A DNA stretch of 64,000 nt. Origin: Dongshaea marina (GTDB lineage Bacteria > Pseudomonadota > Gammaproteobacteria > Enterobacterales > Aeromonadaceae). This document shows, in pieces, positions 46,591-55,862 of this stretch (positions within the stretch are counted from its first letter, which is position 1; each line of letters begins with the position of its first letter). The DNA is taken from the NCBI RefSeq assembly GCF_003072645.1, contig NZ_CP028897.1, forward strand, positions 1,377,658-1,441,657, read 5' to 3'. The notes under the pieces were generated by a model that was not told the DNA's origin, did no database searches, and saw only the letters and a list, made by a program, of their open reading frames with translations. A program made the position numbers and the translations under genes.

Positions 46591-47898
46591 CTAGTTGAGA
46601 TTAAGAGCGAGTCGCTGGATCACACTGGTCTTGAGTGGGCCCGGTAGCGGGCGCCTGATCAGGGTGATAGTGAAGACACCGATGAGCCCCAGTAACATCA
46701 GGGCGAGCATCATGTAGTTGAAATAGCTTGGAGAGAGGCTGATCAGCTTAGTTGCGATCAGAGGACTGAAACCACACAGACACATTCCCAATCCGAAGCC
46801 GGCACAGCAACCGCTGGCCCGCACTTCGCGAGGGAAGACTTCAGAGAAAATAGGCAGAGCCACACCAAAGATCCAGCAGGTTCCCAGCGCATAAAGAGAG
46901 GTACCTGCCAGGGTGTTTTCAAAACCGCCCTGGGAGATCAGGTGATAGGCCGGATAGATCATGCCAGCAAACACCAGCAGGCCGGCAGTCAGAAGATCGC
47001 GGCGACCAAAGATATCTGAGAGGTAGCCGAACGCAGGCAACAGCACACAGGCAGCGATCAACACTATGGTATTGATCAACAGGGCATCACTCATGGTCAG
47101 TACCTGGGCTGCTTCCTGAGTACTGTAGGTGATGAGATAGGTGAAACTGATATATTCCAAAGAGCCGGCAACAGCGCTTAGCAAAACGACCACCAGGAAG
47201 GCGACTTTATGCTTCTGCCATAGGATTGAGTAGGTCGATGTTTGCTTAGCTTCGGTTTGTTTTTTAGGTTGCTCCGGCAGCTCATCATGGCAGTTCCGGG
47301 ATAGCCACATGTGAGCACTGAGTAGCACTCCGCCCAGCAGGAAGGGGATCCGCCAGGCAAAGCCGGCCCAGCTATCCGGAGTCAGGTTGAGCACCAGGAA
47401 GCTCACGCCGGAAGAGAGAAAGATCCCAAAGAATGCAACTGAGTTGGTGATCCCTGCATAAAGACCATTGTGCTTAAGCTGCTTGTCCTCATTGGCGATC
47501 ACTAAGAGGTTTCCAAACTGGCCACCGGTTGATAGGCCCTGCAGCAGGCGGATGCAAACAAGCAAGATAGGGGCGGCGATACCCAGGGTCTGATAGCCCG
47601 GCAGAAACGCGACACTGATAGAGGAGAGCCCCATCAGTAAGATAGCGAGGTTCATCGCATAGTGACGACCGATACGATCGCCAAGGTAACCAAATAGAAA
47701 TCCACCGGCGGGGCGAGCAACAAAACCTGCGGCAAAGGTACCGAAGGCCATCATCAGGTTGCTCAGAGGATCATGGCTATGAAAGAAAACACTACCGATA
47801 GTGGCGGCAAAGGCTCCGAAAAGGCAGAAATCATACCACTCTAAAGCATTGCCGAATGAGACCCTGATCAGACGTCCAATTTTTGATTGTTCTCGCAT
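46591..47898 (-). CDS. MFS transporter, metabolite:H+ symporter (MHS/ProP-like) family
   Basis: 435 aa with twelve helices. The start ASFGNALEWYDFCLFGAFAA-type segment (SFGNALEWYDFCLFGAFAAT) and RPAGGFLFGYLGDRIGRHYA are hallmarks of the MHS subfamily, which includes ProP (proline/betaine) and citrate or ketoglutarate carriers. A second GxxxDxxGRR loop is YLSDIFGRRDLL. It lacks ProP's C-terminal coiled coil (it ends shortly after RRPLPGPLKTSVIQRLALNL), so osmotic gating of the ProP kind is not indicated. The substrate is uncertain. No gene lies in the 272 bp between it and the FUSC-type gene at 48171. Confidence 0.87.
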   Translation of the reverse strand: MREQSKIGRLIRVSFGNALEWYDFCLFGAFAATIGSVFFHSHDPLSNLMMAFGTFAAGFVARPAGGFLFGYLGDRIGRHYAMNLAILLMGLSSISVAFLPGYQTLGIAAPILLVCIRLLQGLSTGGQFGNLLVIANEDKQLKHNGLYAGITNSVAFFGIFLSSGVSFLVLNLTPDSWAGFAWRIPFLLGGVLLSAHMWLSRNCHDELPEQPKKQTEAKQTSTYSILWQKHKVAFLVVVLLSAVAGSLEYISFTYLITYSTQEAAQVLTMSDALLINTIVLIAACVLLPAFGYLSDIFGRRDLLTAGLLVFAGMIYPAYHLISQGGFENTLAGTSLYALGTCWIFGVALPIFSEVFPREVRASGCCAGFGLGMCLCGFSPLIATKLISLSPSYFNYMMLALMLLGLIGVFTITLIRRPLPGPLKTSVIQRLALNLN

Positions 47899-48170
47899 AC
47901 GATGCGGATACCCTAGTAAAAAACACGTTAGGATCCTAATGAATTGCCGGGGTGGAAGTCAAATTAAGATGCGCCCATAGGGTTTTTGAACCCCCAAAAC
48001 AGCAGTTTAATGGGAATGGTTCGCAATATATTCTGCATTCGGAGCTTAAAATCCGCCAGTAGCTAGTGAGCCAGCAGCGAGTAGCCTGATTCGCATACAA
48101 ATAAGTTATCCGGATTTTTTTCTTTGTAAGCGAATCTTTTATCCCGACAGGGTGCGACTTGGTGCTATCT

Positions 48171-49187
48171 CTATGATTTGAGCTTCTTTAGCTGTTCGGT
48201 GAGCTCCTGCAGCCGTTGGATCAGCTGACGGGTGAGCCAAAGGTAGCCAAAGGGGCCAAGGGTGAGCTGCTCCTGGCCCTTAGCCAGTTGTCCGGCCATC
48301 ATCCTGAGGGGAGCTATCTCAGGAACAACAATCTTGTGGCGGGCATTGTCTGCCAGCAGGTCAAAGACCTGGGCGATTTGTTGCTGATAATCGGCCAGCT
48401 CGGCCTGCTCCAGGAGCTGGCGCCGTCCGGCATCTGAGCTCCAGTGGGTCTCAATCAGCTGCTCCATCAGGCTGATGAGTGAGCGCTGAGTCGCAAGGAT
48501 ACCGCGATAGAGTTCGGCATTGGCATGCTGCTCTTTTTGTACATTTGCGAGTAAGTTAATCATCTGCAGGTGACGATCCATCACCTGCTGCCTGAGGTGC
48601 AGCAGGGCATCCGGGTGTGGTGTGTGTGCAGAGGCATGGGCCTGGTAGAGCAACCTGAGATCGTGAAGATTTTCTGTAAAGAGCCGTTGCCAGCTAGTGA
48701 GGGCCCGGATAGGAAACAGGCTGGAGAAGCTGATCGCGATCAGGGTTCCGATCAGGATATTACACACTCGCCACAGAGCTACCGAGAGCTCCTGCTGGCT
48801 GTTGTCCTGGTAGGCCACGATGAGCAGGGTGATCCCGGCCAGAAAGAACACATAGGTGTACTTTCCTTTGGCCTGAAAGCTCAGGAAAAAACAACCGAGC
48901 AGGATCCAAAGTGGTACCAGAGCCGGAAGGTGCTGAGGAAACAGCAGGGTGACCAGACCGAGCAAGGCACCTAGCAGGGTGCCGCCGATGCGTTGAAACC
49001 CCTTGTGGATGATTGCGCCCGCATGGGGCTGCATCATCACTACGGCCACAGTAATAGGTCCCCACATGGAGTGGGGCAGGGCGGTGATTTGATAAAAGAT
49101 CAGGGTGAATGCCAGGGCCAAGGTGATGCGCAGAGCATGGGCAAACTGCTGATGAGAAAGAAAAAGGGTTTTAAGGCGTGAATACAT
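48171..49187 (-). CDS. FUSC-family membrane protein (aromatic acid exporter-like)
   Basis: 338 aa from ATG 49187; a TTG at 49229 would add 14 residues and cannot be excluded. Six N-terminal helices include HALRITLALAFTLIFYQITA and PHSMWGPITVAVVMMQPHAGAIIHKGFQRIGGTLLGALLG, the conserved start of the FUSC/ArAE proteins (AaeB, YccS). The C-terminal half is a soluble helical, Gln- and Leu-rich domain (ERLLYQAHA to LKKLKS). Related proteins are proposed efflux components for aromatic acids. It is divergent from pnp with about 150-190 bp between, which must hold both promoters. Confidence 0.82.
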   Translation of the reverse strand: MYSRLKTLFLSHQQFAHALRITLALAFTLIFYQITALPHSMWGPITVAVVMMQPHAGAIIHKGFQRIGGTLLGALLGLVTLLFPQHLPALVPLWILLGCFFLSFQAKGKYTYVFFLAGITLLIVAYQDNSQQELSVALWRVCNILIGTLIAISFSSLFPIRALTSWQRLFTENLHDLRLLYQAHASAHTPHPDALLHLRQQVMDRHLQMINLLANVQKEQHANAELYRGILATQRSLISLMEQLIETHWSSDAGRRQLLEQAELADYQQQIAQVFDLLADNARHKIVVPEIAPLRMMAGQLAKGQEQLTLGPFGYLWLTRQLIQRLQELTEQLKKLKS

Positions 49188-49381
49188 ACCGGGCCTGGAT
49201 GATGGATTGATATTCTCAAAATTAGCCAATCTTCGGAGCTTTTCCTAGTCACCATTTGGGTATTGCTATTCCGTTGACAGCTATATATGCAATCCAAGTG
49301 GTTTCTGTTAGTTACCTTTGGTCCTGAATCAAGTATACTGTGCCGCGAAATTAAGCGATTAAAAGTTAAAGGAAGCGAAAA

Positions 49382-51508
49382 GTGAATCCTATCGTTAAAA
49401 CTTTTCAGTATGGTCGTCATACTGTCACTCTGGAAACCGGAGTCATGGCCCGTCAGGCATCCGGGGCTGTTATGGCGAGCATTGGCGATACTGCGGTATT
49501 TGTTACTGTTGTCGGTAAAAAAGAAGCAGATGAGGGGCGTGACTTTTTCCCTCTGACCGTTAACTATCAAGAGAAAACCTATGCTGCGGGTCGTATCCCA
49601 GGTGGATTTTTCAAGCGTGAAGGTCGCCCGTCTGAAGGTGAGACGCTGACGGCTCGCTTGATCGATCGTCCTATTCGTCCGCTGTTCCCTGATGGATTTA
49701 AGAACGAAGTACAGGTTGTGGCGACCGTCATGTCGGTAAACCCTGAAATTGCACCCGATATGGTTGCAATGATCGGGACCTCTGCTGCGCTGGCGATCTC
49801 AGGTATTCCGTTTAATGGTCCTATCGGTGCGGCGCGCGTCGGTTATAAAGATGGTGGCTACCTGCTGAACCCAAGCGTTACAGAGCTCAAAGAGAGCAAG
49901 CTGGATCTGGTTGTTGCGGGTACCGAAAATGCGGTTCTGATGGTTGAATCTGAAGCGCAAGAGCTCAGTGAAGATGAGATGCTGGGTGCCGTGGTTTATG
50001 GCCACGAGCAGATGCAGGCTGTGATCACCGCAATCAATGAGTTTGCTGCCGAAGTTGCAACACCGGTCTGGGATTGGAAAGCGCCGGCAACCAATGAGGC
50101 TCTTAAGGGGCAGATTGCCGAGCTGGCAGAAGCGGGTCTTTCTGATGCTTATCGCATCACTGATAAGACTGAGCGTCGTGACGCTGTAACCGCAGTGAAG
50201 CAGAGCACCCTTGAGAAGCTGCTGGAGCAGGATCCAGAGCTGAATCAGAAAGAAGCGGGTGAGTTGCTGGGTAAGCTTGAAAAAACAATCGTACGCGGTC
50301 GCGTGGTGCGTGGTGAGCCTCGTATCGATGGTCGTGATACTCAGATGGTCCGTGCCCTGCACGTGGCGACAGGCCTGCTGCCAAGAACCCATGGCTCATC
50401 TTTGTTCACCCGTGGTGAAACTCAGGCGCTGGTGACCTGTACTCTGGGTACCGAGCGTGACGCTCAGCTGATCGATGGTCTGACTGAGTCACGCAATGAG
50501 CGTTTCATGCTGCACTATAACTTCCCTCCATACTGTGTGGGTGAGACCGGCATGATGGGCTCTCCGAAGCGTCGTGAGATCGGTCATGGACGTCTGGCCA
50601 AGCGTGGAATCCAGGCTGTGATGCCATCGGCTGAAGATTTCCCGTATGTGGTTCGTGTGGTTTCAGAGATCACCGAGTCTAACGGTTCCTCCTCTATGGC
50701 TTCCGTGTGTGGTACCTCGCTGGCGCTGATGGATGCAGGTGTTCCGATCAAGTCCTCTGTTGCCGGTATCGCCATGGGGTTGGTCAAAGAGGGCGATGAC
50801 TACGTGGTTCTGTCTGACATCCTGGGCGATGAAGATCACCTGGGTGACATGGACTTCAAGGTTGCGGGTACCAATGAGGGTGTTACCGCCCTGCAGATGG
50901 ATATCAAGATCGAAGGGATCACCCGTGAGATCATGGAAAAGGCTCTGGCTCAGGCCAAGGGCGCGCGGATCCACATCCTGGGTGTGATGGATCAGGCGAT
51001 CGAGAAGCCACGTGACGATATCTCTGATCTGGCTCCACGTATCCACACGATCAAAATCAACCCTGAGAAGATCCGTGACGTCATTGGTAAGGGTGGGGCA
51101 ACCATTCGTGCCCTGACCGAAGAGACCGGCACTAACATCGAGCTGGATGATGATGGTACCGTGCGCATTGCAGCCGTTGATGGTGCAGCGGCTAAAGATG
51201 CGATTGCTCGCATTGAAGCGCTGACTGCCGAGGTTGAGACTGGCCGTATCTATAAGGGTACCGTTGCTCGCCTGGCTGACTTTGGTGCATTCGTGACCAT
51301 ACTGCCTGGCAAAGATGGCCTGGTTCACATTTCTCAGATCTGTGAAGAGCGGGTTAAGAGTGTTGCCGATCACCTGAAAGTGGGTGACAAGGTCGATGTT
51401 AAGGTTCTGGAAGTTGATCGTCAGGGTCGTGTGCGCTTGTCTATTAAAGAGGCAAAGCAGCAAGCTACTCCGGCTCAGGCTCCAGAGCAGGGTGAAGAGC
51501 AGAAGTAA
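49382..51508 (+). CDS. pnp: Polyribonucleotide nucleotidyltransferase (PNPase)
   Basis: 708 aa, starting at GTG 49382 with AAAGGAAG upstream ([20 protein letters not shown]). Two RNase PH domains flank a helical domain; [20 protein letters not shown] and [19 protein letters not shown] hold the phosphorolytic core. KH ([20 protein letters not shown]) and S1 ([20 protein letters not shown]) domains end the protein. It degrades RNA 3' to 5' using phosphate and belongs to the degradosome. Because rpsO is 17 kb away, pnp must have its own promoter here rather than depend on rpsO transcription. Confidence 0.97.
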   Translation: MNPIVKTFQYGRHTVTLETGVMARQASGAVMASIGDTAVFVTVVGKKEADEGRDFFPLTVNYQEKTYAAGRIPGGFFKREGRPSEGETLTARLIDRPIRPLFPDGFKNEVQVVATVMSVNPEIAPDMVAMIGTSAALAISGIPFNGPIGAARVGYKDGGYLLNPSVTELKESKLDLVVAGTENAVLMVESEAQELSEDEMLGAVVYGHEQMQAVITAINEFAAEVATPVWDWKAPATNEALKGQIAELAEAGLSDAYRITDKTERRDAVTAVKQSTLEKLLEQDPELNQKEAGELLGKLEKTIVRGRVVRGEPRIDGRDTQMVRALHVATGLLPRTHGSSLFTRGETQALVTCTLGTERDAQLIDGLTESRNERFMLHYNFPPYCVGETGMMGSPKRREIGHGRLAKRGIQAVMPSAEDFPYVVRVVSEITESNGSSSMASVCGTSLALMDAGVPIKSSVAGIAMGLVKEGDDYVVLSDILGDEDHLGDMDFKVAGTNEGVTALQMDIKIEGITREIMEKALAQAKGARIHILGVMDQAIEKPRDDISDLAPRIHTIKINPEKIRDVIGKGGATIRALTEETGTNIELDDDGTVRIAAVDGAAAKDAIARIEALTAEVETGRIYKGTVARLADFGAFVTILPGKDGLVHISQICEERVKSVADHLKVGDKVDVKVLEVDRQGRVRLSIKEAKQQATPAQAPEQGEEQK

Positions 51509-51529
51509 TCACTGTCTCAATCACTGATT

Positions 51530-51556
51530 AAAAAGGAGCCAAAAGGCTCCTTTTTT
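51530..51556 (+). terminator. pnp intrinsic terminator
   Basis: AAAAAGGAGCC and GGCTCCTTTTT pair around AAAA, with a T6 run. Confidence 0.92.
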
Positions 51557-51611
51557 ACTGTCTGCTCTTCAGGCGGCAGACTCTTTAGGCTGGGAATAGC
51601 CAGAGACGTCT

Positions 51612-51998
51612 GTTATACCATTCATGAAAGAAATGTGATCGGCTTACTGATAATCCATGAGTCATTTGAGCCACGCAGCAAGTCCGAGCCTCTTCCATGA
51701 GGCTCCTTTCCAGCTCAGCGATACCCATCCATGGACATCCTCCCAGTTCGGCATCCTGCCTCTCGTTCCATTGCTAAGAGGCAATTCCACCCTGCTTCGC
51801 GTGCGTTGCTCTGGGAGCAACTTACCCTTGTATGCTCGATGCCAGCGGCTACCATCCTGGTAGCCTCTTCCAGTTCGCAGTCCATTGCTCTCGCTACGTT
51901 GCTAAGCAACTACGCCCATGCTGACAACGGGCTAAATCACTCACAGATTATCCAAATCAGTGCAAGTTATATCCTGATCACCTAACTATTGGGATTGG
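51612..51998 (+). repeat. Hairpin element E
   Basis: A non-coding block after the pnp terminator with hairpins GAGCCTC/GAGGCTC (51686-51705), TGCCTCT/AGAGGCA (about 51757-51783), GTTGCTC/GAGCAAC (51805-51821) and GGCTACCA-TCC-TGGTAGCC (51847-51865). Spacers CCAGCTCAGC (51710) and CCAGTTCGGC (51743) match those of element C. The segment 51746-51792 aligns with 32704-32750 of C, and the stem bases change in a compensatory way (TCT/AGA versus TCC/GGA). Ends TATACCA and TGGTATTAG are imperfect inverted repeats. Confidence 0.78.
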
Positions 51999-52000
51999 TA

Positions 52001-52357
52001 TTAGTTATCAGACCATACCGCCAGCTCATTATTGCCACCTGGCTCCTGAAAGTGAAAGCGCCGCCCGCCGGGGAAGCTGAAGATATCCTTACAGATGGTT
52101 CCACCACCCTGCTCTACCTGTTGCAGAGTTTTCTCCAGCTCATCGCTATAGAGCACCACCAGGGCAGCTCCCGTCTCGGATGAGCTACTGAGCTTAGAGC
52201 GGTAAAATCCCCCTTGCATCTTGCCATCTGTGAAGGCGCAGTAATCGGGGCCAAAGTCCTGGAATTGCCAGCCAAAACAGCTGGAAAAAAATGCCTTGGT
52301 AGTTTCGAGATCCCGCGAGGGAAACTCCACATAATCGATGGTTTGCTGTTGTTGCAT
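52001..52357 (-). CDS. VOC-family (glyoxalase-like) protein
   Basis: 118 aa from ATG 52357 (MQQQQTIDYVEFPSRDLETT). One beta-alpha-beta-beta-beta unit is visible in TIDYVEFPSRDLETTKAFFS and CFGWQFQDFGPDYCAFTDGK, followed by a second in AALVVLYSDELEKTLQQVEQ and GGRRFHFQEPGGNNELAVWS. The last block matches small VOC proteins of the YycE/PhnB-like group (FPGGRRFHFxEPxGNExAVW). Members act in metal-dependent isomerisation, dioxygenation or antibiotic binding; no role can be assigned. Its start region is separate from a longer frame reaching 52462. Element E abuts its stop. Confidence 0.85.
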   Translation of the reverse strand: MQQQQTIDYVEFPSRDLETTKAFFSSCFGWQFQDFGPDYCAFTDGKMQGGFYRSKLSSSSETGAALVVLYSDELEKTLQQVEQGGGTICKDIFSFPGGRRFHFQEPGGNNELAVWSDN

Positions 52358-52765
52358 CCTGCTGTCCCGTGATTGGTTGATAACGCCAGAGTGATTATCG
52401 GTGGGAGATTCACGACGAAGGTGGACCTCCCGGGCTCTTGATCCCGTAACCCCTGAGTTCATCGGGGAGTACTTCTACTAGCTCCTCACAAGGTGATGTA
52501 ACCTATTGCTTGCCAGGAGTCACTGGCTGAGGGCTTGATGTGATGAATTCTTGCCAGATCTCATCCTGCGTCTTTTGCCTGCAACCCTCTATTCACAATC
52601 CTCTATCTCCAAACTCAAAGATAGCAGAATCGGTGCTGCTCGCCTGGTTTGAAACCATCTTACGAGAGGTCTGCCTCTGGAAAAAAGACTCATATGCATA
52701 GTTTTTTGATGCTTGGCTACACTTAATAAAGAGTTTGGCTGCTGAGCGAAACAGGGAGGTTAATT
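52358..52765. other. Intergenic stretch between the VOC and TpsB genes
   Basis: About 400 bp with no credible gene. It must contain the promoters of both divergent genes. AGGGAGG (52751-52757) is the ribosome binding site of the TpsB gene. I see no clear repeat. Confidence 0.4.
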
Positions 52766-54576
52766 GTGAGCCGAGACAGGATTGAGCTTCGCTCTCGACA
52801 AGATCTCCTTGGTGTTTTTCTGATATTTGTGCTGGTTACCATCTCTATTTTCTTCTCCAGCAATCTTATCGCGGCTCCTAATTCAAATGTCAGGCCCAAG
52901 GTTGATGCGGGCTCACTGCTTCGCCAGCAGGAGCTTCAGGAAAAAGCCCAGCAGCAAAGACTCCCCGAACTCGAAGAGAAGAAGCAGAAAAAGCCTGTAG
53001 AAAAGGTAAAAGAGGGGCCTAAGGTTTTGATCCGGGAGATCAAATTTAGTGGTGATCATCAGCTACTCCCGGTAACGGAGCAGGAAAAACTGACTCGGGA
53101 TCTCATCGGAAAGAGGGTTGGGATCAATGAGCTGTTGCAGTCGGTGGATCAAACAACCGATCACCTGCGCAGCAAGGGTTACCTGGTGGCAAGGGCCTAC
53201 CTTCCCCGCCAGGATGTTTCTGAGGGCGTGGTGACGATCGCGATTATCGGGGGCAGGCTCGATGGCAGTGCCGAAAAAGGGGGAGGCTGGATCATGAAGG
53301 CTGCTCCGGATGAAAAGCCCAGGGCCAGCCTTGAGTTCCTCAGACAGATGGCAGAGGCGGCGGCCCCTTCGGGCAGCATGGTGCAGCAGCAAAACCTGGA
53401 GCGAGGACTACTGCTGATCAATGACCTACCGGCGATTCACACAGAATCCCATCTTGAGCCAGGTCTGCAGCCTGGCTCAACTCGTTTGGTGGTGGATGTT
53501 TATGAAGACCCGCTCTTTTCGGGGCGACTATGGGGGGATAACTATGGCTCACGCAGTACCGGCGAGGCACAGTTGAATACGCTTTTGTCTCTGAATGATC
53601 TGACCGGGCGAGGCGATCGGGTACAGCTTCTGTTGACCGGATCTGAGGGGCTTAAATTGGGGCGCCTTGAGTATCAGCGCCCCCTTGGAGTGAGTGGGCT
53701 GCGTGGTGGCCTTAGCTATGTCTATCTGGATTATAAGGCTGTCGAAGGGACGGCCGAGACCAGTGGTCTCAAGGGGGACTCCCAGGTGATGCAGGCAGAG
53801 CTCAGTTACCCGCTGCTGCGTAGTCGTCCGCTAAATCTGAGTAGTTACCTGAGATACAATCATAAGAAGATGCTGGATGATAGTAGTGCCGGTCGGGTCC
53901 GGGATAAGAGGGTCGATTCTGCCATGCTGGGAATCGGGGGCGATCGCAGCGATGGCTGGCTAACCGGGGGGATCACCCTGTGGGATCTGAACCTGGTCAC
54001 AGGTTATCTGGATCTTTCCCGGGTCCCTCAGGATGAGCAGACCGATGCTCAATCACTGGATACTCAGGGGCACTATTGGAAGCTGGGCTACAGTTTGGCC
54101 CGCTTGCAGCGCTTGCCGGGAACCTGGTCTCTGTATGGCCGTTTGAGTGGCCAGTATGCAGGGAAAAATCTCGATTCGTCTGAAGAGTTTATTCTGGGAG
54201 GGCCAAACGGCGTTCAGGCTTATCCCATCAATGAGGGCAGTGGGGATCAGGGCTGGTTAGCTCATCTTGAGCTTCGTTATGCGGTGGCCGGTGGAACACC
54301 CTGGGGTTCACTTATACTAAGTGGCTTTGGCAATACCGGGAATATTACCCTGCACCATGATCCCCCTCATCCATTAGTAACGCATCCGGCAGTAATCGCT
54401 ATCAGCTCAGTGGGATGGGGGTCTCAGCCCTGCTGCAGCAGGAGGATTTGTATCAGTTGAAGCTCTCCTGGGCCTATCAGCTTGGAGGTAATCCAGGACG
54501 CCAGGTCACGGGACAGGATGCGGATGGACGTACCCTGGATAGCCGGGTCTGGTTACAGGGACAGTATTATTTCTAG
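52766..54576 (+). pseudogene. TpsB/ShlB/FhaC-family outer-membrane transporter, one frameshift near the end
   Basis: About 603 codons. GTG 52766 follows AGGGAGG. An N-terminal signal/anchor (GVFLIFVLVTISIFFSSNLI) precedes a Gln/Lys/Glu-rich stretch, a POTRA domain of the ShlB type (VLIREIKFSGDHQLLPVTEQ ... SKGYLVARAYLPRQDVSEGV) and a barrel. The LRGGLSYVYLDY and FILGGPNGVQAYPINEGSGD blocks match the family. At a C5 run (about 54359-54364) one base is missing; with it the end reads QLSGMGVSALLQQEDLYQLK to LQGQYYF, a proper terminal barrel strand. No TpsA exoprotein gene is in the window. The TAG stop lies inside the terminal repeat of element D. Confidence 0.85.
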
Positions 54577-54832
54577 AGCGTTTTCCGGATAAACCGGTTC
54601 ATCTCATGAAAGCAGCTTTGACTTTGATCGCTGACTCGCAAGTCACATCCATGTTGCTCTACTGCATCGATTATCTTCCCTGATAATCTTTTCCAGTTCA
54701 GCCTCCCTGCTTCTCGCTACGTTGCATTGCAACTCCACCCTTGCTGCAGAAGGTCAGCTTAACAAAGCTCAAAGCAGCACTTGAACTTGAGGGGCGCGAA
54801 TAATTACCCGGATTAAACCAAAAATGCTCTAG
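54573..54832 (+). repeat. Hairpin element D, MITE-like, CTAGAGC terminal repeats
   Basis: CTAGAGCGTTTT (54573-54584) and AAAATGCTCTAG (54821-54832) are near-perfect inverted repeats (one mismatch) around 236 bp. The core 54669-54755 is about 95% identical to 32801-32887 of element C and includes GATTATC/GATAATC, CCAGTTCAGC and GTTGC/GCAAC. The right ends of C and D also agree for about 30 bp. The left repeat contains the stop codon of the TpsB gene. Confidence 0.85.
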
Positions 54833-54863
54833 ATTGTTGAATTGGAGGGTGTACTGTGATCAA

Positions 54864-54889
54864 AAAAGGCAAGCCGCAGCTTGCCTTTT
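54864..54889 (-). terminator. suhB terminator
   Basis: AAAAGGCAAGC and GCTTGCCTTTT pair around a four-base loop; on the minus strand six T residues end the hairpin. Confidence 0.9.
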
Positions 54890-54909
54890 GATTCGACCTG
54901 AACTTTAAA

Positions 54910-55713
54910 TTAGCGCTTGAGAGAGTCGGTCAGATGCTCGCGCATCTTACCCAGCAGCGCCTTAACGATACGTGGATTCCCCACGACCAGGTTGCCGCTC
55001 TTCTCAAAGTTGTGGCCACCGACAAAATCGGTGACGATTGCACCCGCTTCACGAGCGATCAGCTCACCGGCAGCGCTGTCCCAGGGCTTGAGACCAATTT
55101 CCCAGAAGCCATCGTAACGGCCCGCTGCAACATAAGCCAGATCCAGGGCTGCAGAGCCCGCACGGCGAATATCAGAGCATTCGGTAAACAGGGAGTGGAA
55201 GATATTCATATAGGCATCCATATGCGCCTTCTGGCGGAATGGGAAGCCGGTCGCCAGCAGGGTACCGCTCAGCTCACGGGCCTGGCCGGTACGAATGCGA
55301 TAGCCGTTTAGCTGTGCTCCCGCGCCACGGCTGGCAGTGAAGAGCTCATCACGGATCGGATCATAGATCACCGCCTGCTCTGTTTTACCGCGATAACGCA
55401 GTGCAATAGAGACAGAAAAGTGGGGGACGCCCTTGGCGAAGTTAGTGGTGCCATCCAGAGGGTCGATGATCCATTGATAGTCTGAATTTTCAGCACTCAG
55501 CTGGCCAGACTCTTCACCCAGGATGCAGTGATCCGGGTAGGCCTTTTTCAGTGTGCTGATGATGACTGCTTCAGCCTCTTTGTCTACGTTGGTGACAAAG
55601 TCGTTGGCACCTTTTTGCATAACCTCAACGTTTTCAGGTTGAGAGAAGGACTTAGCAATGACATTACCGGCGTTGCGGGCAGCACGCACGGCGATATTCA
55701 GCATCGGATGCAT
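54910..55713 (-). CDS. suhB: Inositol-1-monophosphatase SuhB
   Basis: 267 aa, as in E. coli. Metal-binding motifs are GEESG, WIIDPLDGTTNFAKGVPHFS and KPWDSAAGELIAREAGAIVT. The start MHPMLNIAVRAARNAGNVIA is standard. SuhB hydrolyses inositol-1-phosphate and, in enterobacteria, is part of the rRNA antitermination complex with NusA and NusB. It is monocistronic with its own terminator. About 150 bp separate it from the upstream chemoreceptor gene, whose terminator lies between them. Confidence 0.96.
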   Translation of the reverse strand: MHPMLNIAVRAARNAGNVIAKSFSQPENVEVMQKGANDFVTNVDKEAEAVIISTLKKAYPDHCILGEESGQLSAENSDYQWIIDPLDGTTNFAKGVPHFSVSIALRYRGKTEQAVIYDPIRDELFTASRGAGAQLNGYRIRTGQARELSGTLLATGFPFRQKAHMDAYMNIFHSLFTECSDIRRAGSAALDLAYVAAGRYDGFWEIGLKPWDSAAGELIAREAGAIVTDFVGGHNFEKSGNLVVGNPRIVKALLGKMREHLTDSLKR

Positions 55714-55832
55714 AGATTCCTCATTGGATTTTAAAGAACGGACGATCAGGATGCGCGATTATAAACAGCTCCTGTGGAGAAGGCAATCTACTTTGTTGAA
55801 TTTTTAGTCTAAAAAATAGACAGAGATGGGTT

Positions 55833-55856
55833 AAAAAGGGGCCGATTGGCCCCTTT
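55833..55856 (-). terminator. Chemoreceptor gene terminator
   Basis: On the minus strand AAAGGGGCC and GGCCCCTTT pair around AATC with T residues after. Confidence 0.88.
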
Positions 55857-55862
55857 GGGAGT

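Noticed and set aside
33713-49229. Prophage or integrative element between rpsO and pnp
   Set aside because: No integrase, phage genes, att repeats or tRNA-end duplication were seen; the genes are ordinary chromosomal transporters and regulators.
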